DNA of 27,646 bases from assembly GCA_000310025.1 (NCBI GenBank), contig FN649744.1, positions 2,931,064-2,958,709 of the forward strand, in the 5' to 3' direction. Made by a program: the position numbers and the translations under genes. This DNA is from Ectocarpus siliculosus (taxonomy: Eukaryota > Sar > Phaeophyceae > Ectocarpales > Ectocarpaceae). The notes beneath the pieces were generated by a model. That model searched no databases. It saw only the letters and a program-made list of their open reading frames with translations, and had not been told where the DNA came from. This document shows positions 18,291-27,646 of this stretch, piece after piece (within the stretch, counting starts at the first letter, position 1; each line of letters starts with the position of its first letter).

Positions 18291-18381
18291 CACGTGCGTG
18301 TCCGTGGGCAGGTAGCAGAGGAGGATGAACACGAAAGCCCTCGTAGTTCACACAACCTCGTCAAAGTTTTTTTCTCTCGCG

Positions 18382-21300
18382 CTATGCCTTTTCAGCACCC
18401 GCACCTACCGACAACTCTCCCATGCTACTCGCGATCTCTTCCACGCCTTCCGCGCCCCCCTCCCCTCCTTGACCCTCGCCCTCTCTTGCCGCTACCGCTG
18501 CCCCCCCCGCCGCCACGGGCGCGGACGCCTTGGGCGCCTCCTCCTTTCGCTTGACGGCCACCACCTGCTTGAGCGGGGTCATGGCCCCGTAGGACTGCCC
18601 CTTCTGGGGGAAGGGGAGGCGCATGTCGTACGCGTCTTCGCCGTCTGCGTAGTAGCCCTTCTCGACGTCGTTGATCTTTTGACGGTTGGCGTGGCGGGGG
18701 GGTAACGGTAGGTATGACAGGGTGGATTGTGTCGGTCAATAACAGAAACGAGGGGACATGGCTACACAAGGGAGGAGAGCCTAAAATGCAAGGGTTCGGT
18801 ACTAGACAGACCTCGCAAAATGCAAACCCAGGCCATAATTCATACATGCATTTATGTATGGCCTACACGTGCTTCGTGTTGAAGATGAAGTACATTTGAG
18901 CACCGCGAAAAATTGTGGCAGATTTTGAGTTGTACAAGCACGGCCTTCTCCGCTCGACATTTTTCGCCGTCTGGTTGTCGGGAGCACAAGTCAATACTTC
19001 GAAAACTCCGTGTCTATCTTGCCATATGGTGTCCGTCCCGAGCGCTACAATTCTCTTCACAGCCGGTCCCGAGTTTTTTCTTTAATCCTCTACAAGTACA
19101 TGTTTATTTTCTGTCATTGGTTCTTGTTTTATGGAGCCGGCGCGGGGCACACACGAGAAACAGGAACACGAACGACTTGGGGGAAGAGCCCGGAGCTCTA
19201 CAAGAAGTATGCATCCACCGAGTTCGTAGATCCCACCCACGTTGTAGTCAGTCAGTTTGTTGTGTTCTGCAAGTTGAACGCATGCATGTACCGGCCGCGT
19301 ATATTTGCTGTACACAGAGGAGAGAGAGACAGAGAGAGAGATAACGGGGTTTGACATACTCTGTCGAGAGGCATGTGCAACGAAACATGGTTGGGCGAAG
19401 AACAAGTGCCCCCATCGGGAGACCTTCGTTTGTGCAAAATTAGCGAGCGGCTTGCGAAAGTGTTCAGATAATGCTGGAGGAGGAGGAGGAGGAGGAAGAG
19501 GAGGAGGAGGAGGAATGGAGGGGCGGGGCGGGGCGGGGCGGGGGGGGAGGTACTCTCGTGTTTGCATGCCTTAGCGGTTAGACGAGCAATATTGAAGGGA
19601 CGGGGGGGTAGCTCGAAGACAAAAAAAAATCCTGTGGACGAATGTCATGCCGAACAAAGTAGAAGATGACCGACGAAGAGGACATGCCGGGAATCATTAC
19701 TAATAGAATAGGCATGCGGTTTCAATCGCAAGGATATCGACACATGCCAGCGAGGAGATGAGAACCATTAAACAGGCGAGGGCGTCTCGCGCTTAGTAAG
19801 TAGGTGCATGGGGGGGATGGTGACAGCACCACGGTCTTGACTGCCATGCAGACGCTTAGTACACAAAATCAGATAATAGAACACATCACGTATACTACCG
19901 TAACCCATACATATATATGTAGCAACAATCGCGTTCGCAACGGCACGCATCACAGAGTACAACCTTAAGAACGTTCACAACTCGTTATCGGTTCACTCAT
20001 AGAAATAGCCTACGCCAGACACGACAGGAACATAACGTGGCGTCTGCCCATGCCTGCACGGCCTGGTCTCTCTCCTGAACACGTCGTTTTGGAACCACCA
20101 CCCCTTTACGCGGATAATGCAAGGTCTTACCTGATATCCCAGCGTCGTCTTGTAGAGGTGGAATGCCGCCCTGTTGCTCTCGCGCACGTGCAGCGACACG
20201 TAGCGGGCTTCGAAGGACTCCTGCATGCACAACTGGCTGCAGCGCATCAGGCGGGTGGCTATACCTCTGCTCGCCGGAGTTGTGGGACACGCGCACGCAA
20301 ACGTACGACCCGGGGGGGGGGAGGGAGTGTGTCTGAATCAGCGGCCAGACTCTCAGGGCTCAGCGCATGACGTAAAAGAATGTCCAGCACGACGCAGACG
20401 CGCAAATACGGCGTCAGTATCCTCAACAGCCTCCCGTTCGTAAGACACAGCGTCACGTAGCGCTCGTCACACCACCTTCTCACTGTAGTTCATAATCGTG
20501 ACTGCTGCACACAAAATTGTCTGTGAGACCTTCCAGACAACCAAGGAACCGTTCCAACCGGACAAGCTAAAATGTATCTCAAGTTCGTGCCCCCCCCCCG
20601 CTGGTGATCATCTTCATGTCTGCAGCCAGCAGCAGCACCCAGGAGTCCCGATCCTGGCGTGTGTTGCCTCAAGACCACGATGGCAAGTAGACTTTACGAT
20701 ACTGCTGGACGAAACATACATGAAGTTCTTGTCGTGTCACCCACACGCATCGGATAACGAAAACGCTCGAGCCACGCCCACCTCTTTCGGTGTGTGCGTA
20801 GAACCGCGAGGGAGGTGATGTGCCCGTGCGGCGGAACATTGGCGTCCTCTTCCATCTTCGCCAACACGTATCCCACGATCTTACCTGCGGGAACGGGGCA
20901 ATATTTTCGTGCCAGGGGGGGGGGGGGGTCTGACGCGCAACCAACACAAGAAAAAATATGCCGCATGGTCCCGATGGCACTGCTCTACATGCGATTCCCT
21001 CTCGAGCGTGTCAAGGGACCACAGCACATGCCCCCCCTACATTTCCCCGCTCGGGCATCGTTCAACGTGACCGGCGTGGTTTTGCTACTGGAACGTAGGG
21101 TCTGTACGCCCTACAGCAGTTGCTGCAAACCGAATACAGTCGTGGTTCCGATATGATTTAAGACGGTGGTGTGACGAAGGCCCTCGACCATCTAATATTA
21201 TATCGGAGCTTACCCAACTACTTGTAATAGCGGGGGTCGTGACAACCGATTTCGACACCCGAAAATCCGAGCCCCTGGTTAAACGGTTTTATAGAGTAAC

Positions 21301-22075
21301 CTCGGAACCGCGACTACTGCTGTATGCGGGCTTGCAAACCGCACTTGAGGCAAACTACGGGATCGCGGCCCCTTGTTTTTTCGCCTACAAGTAAAAAACA
21401 AGAATAACCCAACTCAACTGGTCCAGACCGCAGCCTGAGCAAAGGCGACAGATTCGCATAGCATCGCCCAAAAGGGCGGATAGATTGTAGCTGCAGCGGC
21501 GACCATTGATGAAGCACAATACTGCATACATTGCTTCTTTAGATGTGCACAGAGTATGGTGTGTCTCTCGAGAAACGAAACAAATCACTGCTGTAGTGGG
21601 CAAGGACATCGCTGAGACGAGGACGAGCGTGTGTCAATCACTCTAGCAGGACGCTGGGAGTTACTTCTACTACCTGACTGCTGAAGCTGTTCCCTGGCGT
21701 CTGCTGCTTCTTGTCTAAGCATTAGCATTTTGCCTGTACAATACAATAAATAGTGTACCCGTATGTACGGTGGCGTACCAGCACCGGCCAGTAGAATGTG
21801 GTTCTTCAAAAGCAGTGCAGCATAAACAAGCGGCACCACTGCGCATTACAGCAGTGCGGCTGCTATAGCTGGTCGGGAATCGGTACACAAAACATTCAAG
21901 TCTTCTCGCTCTCGCGCTCACCCTTGTGGTCCTCGGCAACGAAGAGCAGCTGCGGCCAGGAGAGGACATGATAGAGGTAGTACTTCATCTGGTAGTTCTC
22001 CGGCAGGCACCACAGGTTGGCCGTCTGCATCTGGATGAGGTCATCCACTGTTGCCTGCCGAATCGAGAGAGCCAT
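18382..22075 (-). CDS. NAA10: N-alpha-acetyltransferase 10, catalytic subunit of NatA
   Basis: Transfers an acetyl group from acetyl-CoA to the N-terminus of nascent proteins after Met removal (Ser, Ala, Thr, Gly and similar), normally with NAA15 at the ribosome. Four exons, all in frame: 21922-22075, 20782-20884, 20131-20266 and 18382-18675, giving 228 residues (human 235). GNAT-fold landmarks: [11 protein letters not shown] at 23-33 (its Glu is implicated in catalysis), [14 protein letters not shown] at 52-65, HGHITSLAV at 71-79, the acetyl-CoA loop R84-x-x-G87-x-A89, [19 protein letters not shown] at about 106-124, and [11 protein letters not shown] at 139-149. The tail (about 165-228) is Ala/Gly/Glu-rich and probably disordered, as in other NAA10 proteins. 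ATG 22075 gives the family-typical short N-terminus; an in-frame ATG at 22117 would add 14 atypical residues. The exon 2 donor is GTGGGC, weaker than the usual GTGAG. No damage is seen. Confidence 0.96.
19472..19550 (+). repeat. GGA repeat followed by a (GGGGC)n G-quadruplex-prone tract in NAA10 intron 3
   Basis: GGA/GGAA units run from about 19472 to 19519. Then four GGGGC units and a G8 run follow (about 19520-19547). Four or more G runs separated by single C bases are a strong intramolecular G-quadruplex pattern on the plus strand. The NAA10 transcript carries the complementary C-rich tract. Confidence 0.8.
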
Positions 22076-22147
22076 CGTTGTTTGCTTCGCCCGACACAGC
22101 AACGCAGAGCAGTGCACAGCAGCTATAGCAGCAGACAGCAGAGGCCA

Positions 22148-22197
22148 CCAATGGTATATGACAATAAAATTTTTTTTTTATTGTCATATACCATTGG
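22148..22197. repeat. Perfect 22-bp inverted repeat with a 6-T loop
   Basis: Arms 22148-22169 and 22176-22197 are exact reverse complements, separated by TTTTTT. Each arm carries CCAATGG at its outer end and CAATAAAA at its inner end, so both strands carry a CCAAT box and an AATAAA motif. It lies 73 bp upstream of the NAA10 start codon. Confidence 0.95.
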
Positions 22198-22332
22198 CCA
22201 CACCCGACAATTCGGGCCGCGAATATTTGCAATCCATGGATTATAGAAGAGAACCACAGTCCAAACATCCAGACGGATCGAAACCCCGGGAAACCGCCCG
22301 GAGTGTCCCCGAAGAGGTTCTTCTCCCTCTCC

Positions 22333-22340
22333 TATAAAAG
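22333..22340 (+). promoter_or_regulatory. Candidate TATA box for a plus-strand transcript
   Basis: TATAAAAG matches the TATA consensus and faces away from NAA10, toward the duplicated exon region. A start 25-30 bp downstream would give a first exon ending at the GTGAGA donor at 22435. No transcript evidence is available from sequence. Confidence 0.3.
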
Positions 22341-22889
22341 CAGCGATAATCACGGCGGCGGAGAGCCGTCTGAAGGCGGCGACACGCACCCGCACGCTGG
22401 GGGAAGACGAGGAGACAACACACAACGATAACTGGTGAGATCCCGTCCCGACAGGCGTCCGTGCATCCTCTGTGTCTGTGCCTCACCCTCACCCTCTCTG
22501 TGATGTTTTTTTTGGAAATAAAATAGCAACGGCCGCACCCGCACCAGCGCCATGTGTGTGTTGGTCTGTCTCCTGTGTTGCAGCCTCCCTCATGCTGTCC
22601 CACGTGTCGATGCTGCTCTGTACCTGTTGTTGCCGTCGTACGTACGTTGGTGATCATGTGCCTGCACTGGTGTGGTCAGGCCAGGCCAGGCCCTGCCTGT
22701 TGTCCTTGCCGTATAGTCCGGAGTCTTTTCTTCTGGCTGCTCGGCTGTATGGTGGTGCTACAGCAGTGCTGGGCTGGTAGAGGTGCAGGCATTGTGCACG
22801 CACTTGCCCAACCCCTTAACTTCATGTGTCTACCCTCCATGTTCGCGTCGTGGGACCCGTGGCCTGCCGTGCGGTAGTGTCATTGCTAG

Positions 22890-23062
22890 GAATGCTTCCA
22901 TCCAGTGCTGCTCTGTCGGCCTCTTACGGTGCTCGTCATGCTGGCGCTGCGGGAGCCTTTGCGGGCTACCCTGTACAAGCCCACCCCGTACAGCAACAAC
23001 AGCAGCAGATATTGACCACCAGCCCTCCGCCGGAAACGCAGGCGAGACGGGTTGATGTTTGA
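22890..23062 (+). CDS. Possible terminal exon, copy 1, of an unidentified Q-rich protein
   Basis: After a TTGCTAG acceptor an open frame encodes MLPSSAALSASYGARHAGAA followed by a FAGYPVQAHPVQQQQQQ segment, and ends TTSPPPETQARRVDV-stop. The frame is supported mainly by conservation with the second copy at 23294-23479, where most differences keep the frame and the stop codon. The upstream exons are not identified; the nearest candidate promoter is the TATA element at 22333. I do not recognise the family, and the segment may be non-coding. Confidence 0.3.
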
Positions 23063-23293
23063 CAAGTGCGGTTCGACGTGACACCGGCAATGTTTGTTCC
23101 GTGGGTGTAGCACGCCAGTGGATTGTCGCTGCTGTGCTGTACCTCGTGCCTTTCAACGCGTGCACGTACGGTTCGCTGTTTTCGTGTACTCAGCGGTGGA
23201 CGGCGAAACGTTTCATTTGTCTTGTCTTGTGATCAAACGTTGACATGGTGTCCTTCCATTCCGCCGCGTGGTGGGTTTCGCGTGCGGTTGCAG

Positions 23294-23479
23294 GCCATGC
23301 TTTCACCTCGCACTGGTCTGCCGTTGGGAACTCCGGCCCCTGTGGGTGCTCCCGATGCTGGGGCCGCCGGAGGTTTTGCGGGCTACCCTGTACAAGCCCA
23401 CCCCGTACAGCAACAACAGCAGCAGACATTGACCACCAGCCCCCCGCCGGAAACGCAGGCGAGACGGGTTGGTGCTTGA
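23294..23479 (+). CDS. Possible terminal exon, copy 2, of an unidentified Q-rich protein
   Basis: A good GGTTGCAG acceptor precedes an open frame encoding AMLSPRTGLPLGTPAP, then VGAPDAGAAGGFAGYPVQAH, Q6, and TTSPPPETQARRVGA-stop. Compared with copy 1 the acceptor, frame, Q6 tract and stop are all retained, but the exon would begin in a different phase (0 instead of 1), so the two copies could not both splice to the same upstream exon without a frame change. Function unknown. Confidence 0.3.
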   Translation, partial: AMLSPRTGLPLGTPAPVGAPDAGAAGGFAGYPVQAHPVQQQQQQTLTTSPPPETQARRVGA

Positions 23480-23975
23480 CACGTGCCGTTCGGCGTGACA
23501 CCCACAATGTTTTTTTGTGTGCTTTACTTGATGTTGCTGCTGCTGTTCCCCTTGGCCCCATGAAAAGAGCACCGGTATCTGGCATTCCCCCGGTCCACAT
23601 CAAGGCTCCCTGTAGAGGCCCTGCCATTGTTTCCGTGGGTGTAGCACGCCAATTGATTGTCCCTGCTGTGCTGCACCTCGTGCCTTTCAACGCGTGCACG
23701 TTCGGTTCGCTGTTTTCGTGTACTCAGCGGTGGACGGCGAAACGTTTCATTTGTCTTGTCTTGTGAATCAAATATGGGGCAAGGAAGATTGAACTCGTTG
23801 GAGTAGGTCTACAGTGGCTCCCGTCGTATCCCACGGTTTGTCATGGTTGGTAGTCATGATGCCGCATGACGAACGGCCCTTGAAGCGTGGTACTGCTGTC
23901 GCCTCCACATTGTTACCCTGTTTGTCTGTGACACGCCACTTATTTTTGTGCTCCCGGCTCTCCCATACGGCGCAG

Positions 23976-26900
23976 GTCATGGGATGAAGCCAAAAGAGGT
24001 GACGAAAGCAATGAAGGCGTTGCACGAGGACAGCGACATCGACATCAACAAGCGCGCGGTGCAGAACGCAGCTGCCATTGTGCACGGGGCGGAGAAGCCG
24101 AGAGATGCTGCCGATGCGTACGAAGAGGTGTGTCCATGTGTCCGTTGAGACTGTTGCCTCTCTTGTTTGTGTGTGGGATGTTGGGTTTTGCTCAAGGCGG
24201 TATCCGGGCGACAAGACACATACGATCGCAGGTGACAACCGGGAGAATATATGCCCCATGACACCAAACCAAGAAATGTTGGAGGTAAAAAATGTGTGCC
24301 GTGCCGTCGTCGTGGTTTTGCGCTGATGCCCTCGATGTTTCCGGGCGCTTAACATGTTGCAATTTCAGGTCATGGCCGCGACGGCCGACGGCGGAGTGTG
24401 CGAGATCAAGATGGATGACAGCGGCCGCCTGACGCACATCTGGTGGCAAACGAGAGAGCAGGTAGGTCGCCGGTCGTTGTGCCCCATACGAATATTCCCC
24501 AGCCGGAAGGTTTGCTTTCATTTTAGCATCTCGCACGTACCGCTTCGCCGTCCGCAAATGTAGGACGTCTGACCGAAAGCACGCCGTAGGCAAGGGTGGG
24601 GGTGCGTTGTGACGCGTCCAACACACGTCACACCCACAATTAAGTGCTCTCGATCCCCTTCGACGTCATGCTCCGAATACGCAGGTGGCGCTTTGGAATC
24701 GGTACGGTCACGTTGCGCTCTACGACGACACCGCTGTCAAGAACAGATACCGTATGCCTCTCGGTGTGCTCGCTGTCGTCGATTCGGAGTATCGGACGCG
24801 GATCGTCGGCCAAAGCATAACGGCCGACACCACAACGGACACTTTCCTGTGGATGTTGAAGAGTGCGTTGGAGTCTCGCGGGAAGCAGCCGGATACCTTC
24901 ATCCAGGACGCGGACGCGGCGATGACGGCGGCGGTGCGAGAGGTGTTCCCGGACGCGCTGGCGAGGCGCAATTTATGGCACCTCAACCAGAACGTTATCA
25001 AGGCCCTCGCTAAAGTCCTTGGTGGGTACATGAAGGTGCGCTCTACTGTGTGTGTTGGCGTGGTTAGTCTGGCCTCTCGTATTGTCCTGGTCGCGCGACG
25101 TACGCTGCCCACTCTAGCCCCCCTCCCCCACTCCCGCTTGTATCCCCTGTGCGAGTTGGTGCGTTGTCATGGATCAGTGTCGCCTACTTGGAAGAGTGAT
25201 ATCCAGCGTCTCTGCGTAGACCGTGATGCGGAGACGACCTCGGCTTCGACGGAAACATACCTCACGACGTCCAGTGCACACAGAAAAAGCAGCAGCAGCA
25301 GCAGCAGGTTGTAAGCACCAATGGTATGTCGCTGAGTTTTTTCAACCCTCTCCTCGTCTCGCCTTAGCGCTAACGAAGTGTACGGGGTTGTTGGTGGCAG
25401 TCAATCGTACAGACCGGTAGCCCATATCGCAAAGGCCCCAACTCACGCAACACCCACCCGGCCCACGTCGTTTGTGTTTTCCGCAGCCTTTCATGGACGA
25501 GTTCAGGTGTGTGCGTCAGCAGCTGTCATTGGCGAAGTTCGAACGGAAGTTCAACGCCCTCATCGAAAAGTACCCGAAGGCGGAGAAGTACATGCAAGTA
25601 GTATATGACGACCGTGCACGGTGGGCGGAATATGTGTCGCCCCTGGTGTTCTCCGTGGGTTCGTGGACGACATCAAGAGTTGAAGGTGCGTGTATGCGTC
25701 ATCTGCCATCATGAGCGTTTTGTTCGAGAACGACAGCGCATATAGCGTTGTCGTTGTTTTTGGGAGTTTTTCTACGTCTGTAGGGGTTGGGGGCGGCTAT
25801 CTTCCTTGCCCCCTATTTACTATGCCATTGGTGAGTGCTTCTGGACGAATTTATCGTACGCCGTCAGTGGATGACCAGTAAACAACTCCCTACATGACGC
25901 TAATGTTTACGACCTCTTCGAAACATGTGGCTGTTGTCCGGCCCCTGTTGTTCGGGATTGATGTACTTGGTCGGTGCACTGCGATCGTCCGGCTCACGTG
26001 TACATACATCTGTGGCGATGGGTGCGTCAAGTCATAGGCTTCTCTTTCAGTCGTTTGGCGTACTGCGACTTCAACGATGTCTGATGACACCAATCACTAA
26101 CCTACGGTTTGGTTTGTGTGTCGCTTCTTGCGTGTTTGTCCGCCGCACACACAACAGGCCAAAACGCCCTCATCAGGGATAGGTGCAACTCGCGCTCCTC
26201 GCTTTTGGACGTGGCGAAGTACTTTTCGGGCATCATCTGTTCCCAGAAGGATGCCGCCATGCTGCGTGACGCAATCGACCATCTGCCGCCTAATCGGATG
26301 GCGGCTCCACCAGCGACCGCTTTCAAGAGTGTGCTCGAGTCCTGCGAGTTCTCCATCGCGGGCTGGCCGCGGCGGTTCATGGAGCAAGAGATGACCGCGG
26401 CCATCACGTTTTGCCAGATGGGTGGTGGGGAGGTGGATGGACCAGAACGCGCGGCAGCTTCGGGGCGCACGTTCGAGTACATCGAGGACAAGCTTTGCGA
26501 CGCCTTTTACGTCTTCGGGATTCACGAGCAGCGTGATGACAAGGCCTTCGACTACCTCGTCTTGCTCTTTTCCGACGGTAGCCATCTCTGCCAGTGCCGC
26601 ACACTCCAAACTCTCAGGCTATTTTGTCGCCATGTGTGGGCGGCGATGATGTACAGCCCCCCGATTTCAGATTCCACGTAGGCCTCCTGCACGAGCACTG
26701 GCTGAACGGAAAAGGCGAGGGGAACACCGCAGCAGGACTGGCCGGATTGTCGCCCCGCCCTCGGTGGGTGGGTATCCAACCGCCACGCCTGCGAGAGAAG
26801 TGGAAACGGGGCGGCGGGAGAGGGAGAGGGAAAGAGGGGGTGGGGGGAATGCAGCGGGAGGTGGAAGTCTTTCGTTGGGAGCAGCCAGACGGTGCAGACG

Positions 26901-27243
26901 GTCCTGTTGGACTTGAAGGAGAAGGGGCCCACGGACCAGTGATAGACAAGTGTTGTACGCCGACGTAACGAAGAAGCTCGGGCAAGCCGCGAGTATTTTG
27001 TCTGATCGCTTTTCACCGACAGTCGCCGTAGCCCTCGTGGACCAATTTCTGACGATGGTCAATGTGCAAGCAGGCGGGGTAGGAACTACAACGACGGGAG
27101 GGCGGGGGGCGGCTCTCTTCATGGCCAACCCTGGAACTGTTCGCCTGCCCGCTAGGACAAGTAATAAAAGACGACCTGGCGCTGCAGAAAGATACACAAG
27201 AGGGGGTAGCAAGAGAGCCGCGACTTCGGGGTCCCAACTCTAG
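23976..27243 (+). CDS. Mutator-like (MULE) transposase, spliced, 5' end missing, probable frameshift
   Basis: DDE transposase of a Mutator-type DNA transposon, related to plant FAR1/MURA proteins. Inferred exons: 23976-24127, about 24216-24284 (5' edge uncertain, could be 24197), 24369-24461, 24685-25035, 25487-25685, then 26158 onward. The core starts EIKMDDSGRLTHIWW. The catalytic residues are Asp (24724-24726, YDDTAVKNRY), Asp (24907-24909, FIQDADAAM) and Glu (25682-25684, TTSRVEGQNA). The usual Cys of the CxWH motif is Asn here (24970-24972, RRNLWHLNQN). A SWIM zinc finger follows: Cys codons 26589, 26595 and 26625 and His 26631 (CxC...CxH). After it, the frame hits a stop at 26681, while FHVGLLHEHWL continues one frame over past a C6 run (26657-26662), suggesting a one-base loss. 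The basic C-terminus (VLYADVTKKLG ... SNKRRPG) lies in a third frame and ends at 27243; a further intron of about 26764-26939 could connect it. The N-terminal zinc-binding exon was not found. Confidence 0.85.
25289..25308. repeat. Short AGC repeat in a transposase intron
   Basis: Six AGC/CAG units lie in the 451-bp intron between the main catalytic exon and the helical exon of the MULE gene. Confidence 0.75.
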
Positions 27244-27646
27244 TTTCGGTGTTGCATACTTTGGGGTACGTGAGTAGCGGTACGCGGCCCTAGGTTTACG
27301 ACGTCACCGGGGCATATGCCTGAACGATGTTTTGTCCCCCCCCGGCGGCAGGTCAAGGCTCGGTGTGTTGTTTATTTTTCGCTTCGGCGTTTTTGCGCCG
27401 ATCGCCGTCTGTGATGTTGTCGATTTTGTGTTTGTATGTCTATTTGGTTGTTGCGGTGTAGCGTTCGATGGGGCCATCTGGTTCCTGTCCTGTTTTTATT
27501 TCTTTTGTTCCATTTCCTTTTCTTTTCTTTCTTCCGCCCCCTTTTTTGCCGTGTTGGGGTCATATCCAGGTCCTTTCTTTTTTTGGTGGGGGTCAGTCTA
27601 TCATCAAATCGCTGTTGGATATTGATTGTTCTGTTTTGTTTTTTTT
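27244..27646. other. Sequence downstream of the transposase gene
   Basis: Pyrimidine- and T-rich sequence with no recognisable gene. I find no terminal inverted repeat matching the left side of the transposase, so the element's right end is either beyond the window or eroded. A C8 run occurs near 27337-27344. Confidence 0.5.

Larger units (their letters stand above)
15715..18381. other. Intergenic region between tRNA-Thr and the NAA10 3' end
   Basis: I recognise no gene on either strand in these 2.7 kb. It includes a T10 run near 15956, ATG-rich simple sequence (about 16270-16300 and 16635-16650), a (CAG)10 tract, and a 146-bp tandem duplication at 18001-18290. The NAA10 3' untranslated region should occupy the right end, but I find no exact AATAAA on its strand there. 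The open frames are low complexity or unlike known proteins. Confidence 0.5.
22076..22822. other. Region upstream of NAA10, possibly a divergent promoter
   Basis: It contains the NAA10 5' untranslated region and promoter, the perfect hairpin at 22148-22197, and a plus-strand TATAAAAG at 22333-22340. A possible plus-strand first-exon donor (CTG|GTGAGA, 22435) follows about 100 bp after the TATA element. No coding exon with recognisable homology is present, although a TTGCAG acceptor near 22583 precedes a short Cys-rich open frame. Confidence 0.4.
22823..23773. repeat. Large tandem duplication, two units of about 0.4 and 0.5 kb
   Basis: Unit 1 spans about 22823-23238 and unit 2 about 23239-23773. 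They are nearly identical over about 115 bp of the open frame and again over the last 145 bp (ending TTTGTCTTGTCTTGTGA). They diverge near their left ends. Unit 2 has about 124 extra bases (about 23505-23627) that unit 1 lacks. Confidence 0.9.

Noticed and set aside
19082-19574. Pro-rich (minus) and Gly-rich (plus) open frames
   Set aside because: They are produced by the GGA/GGGGC tract inside NAA10 intron 3. No homology outside the repeat.
24232-24284. Transposase exon 2 starting at the ATCGCAG acceptor (24232)
   Set aside because: Joining this to the phase-0 end of the previous exon at 24127 gives an immediate stop. The acceptor at 24215 (ACAAG) keeps the frame, so I prefer it, with the edge marked uncertain.
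26652-26671. A GT-AG pair that would restore the transposase frame as an intron
   Set aside because: It would be only 20 nt, far below any other intron in this window. A one-base change in the C6 run is simpler.
27332-27625. Hydrophobic 97-residue open frame on the plus strand
   Set aside because: The hydrophobicity comes from T-rich sequence reading as Phe/Leu/Val. There is no recognisable family and no supporting splice or promoter context.

Overview
This is a window of eukaryotic nuclear DNA. It holds three spliced genes on the minus strand, one tRNA gene on the plus strand, and a spliced Mutator-like transposase gene on the plus strand. Coding exons are mostly short (50 to 200 nt). All inferred introns are GT-AG, most donors read GTGAG, and introns run from about 0.1 to 1.8 kb. 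Introns and spacers are full of triplet repeats (CAG, CTG, CAA), CA/TG runs, long G/C homopolymers and small tandem duplications. I infer a brown alga (Phaeophyceae, stramenopiles) from this architecture together with a fungal-type Zn2Cys6 regulator beside ordinary eukaryotic housekeeping genes. That placement is an inference and nothing in the window proves it.

Layout. Positions 797-4422 (minus) encode a glutamine-, serine- and glycine-rich transcription factor whose six zinc-binding cysteines become visible only after joining two exons; a further 5' exon may lie at 5834-5892. Positions 7679-14952 (minus) encode mitochondrial enoyl-CoA hydratase in seven exons, giving 293 residues with both catalytic glutamates. 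Positions 15635-15707 (plus) are a tRNA-Thr(UGU). Positions 18382-22075 (minus) encode NAA10, the catalytic subunit of the NatA N-terminal acetyltransferase, in four exons (228 residues). Positions 23976-27243 (plus) encode a MULE transposase: DDE catalytic core, SWIM zinc finger and basic C-terminus. It lacks a recognisable N-terminus and carries a probable frameshift. Upstream of it, 22823-23773 is a tandem duplication that carries two copies of a possible terminal exon.

The genes do not form a pathway. They are separate housekeeping functions (fatty-acid beta-oxidation, protein N-acetylation, translation), a regulator, and a mobile-element gene. The most notable structure lies in the non-coding part: an array in hydratase intron 1 that repeats the exon-2 splice acceptor three more times, a fold-back element 20 nt from a splice donor, a G16 run directly before a splice acceptor, and a perfect 22-bp hairpin carrying CCAAT motifs upstream of NAA10.
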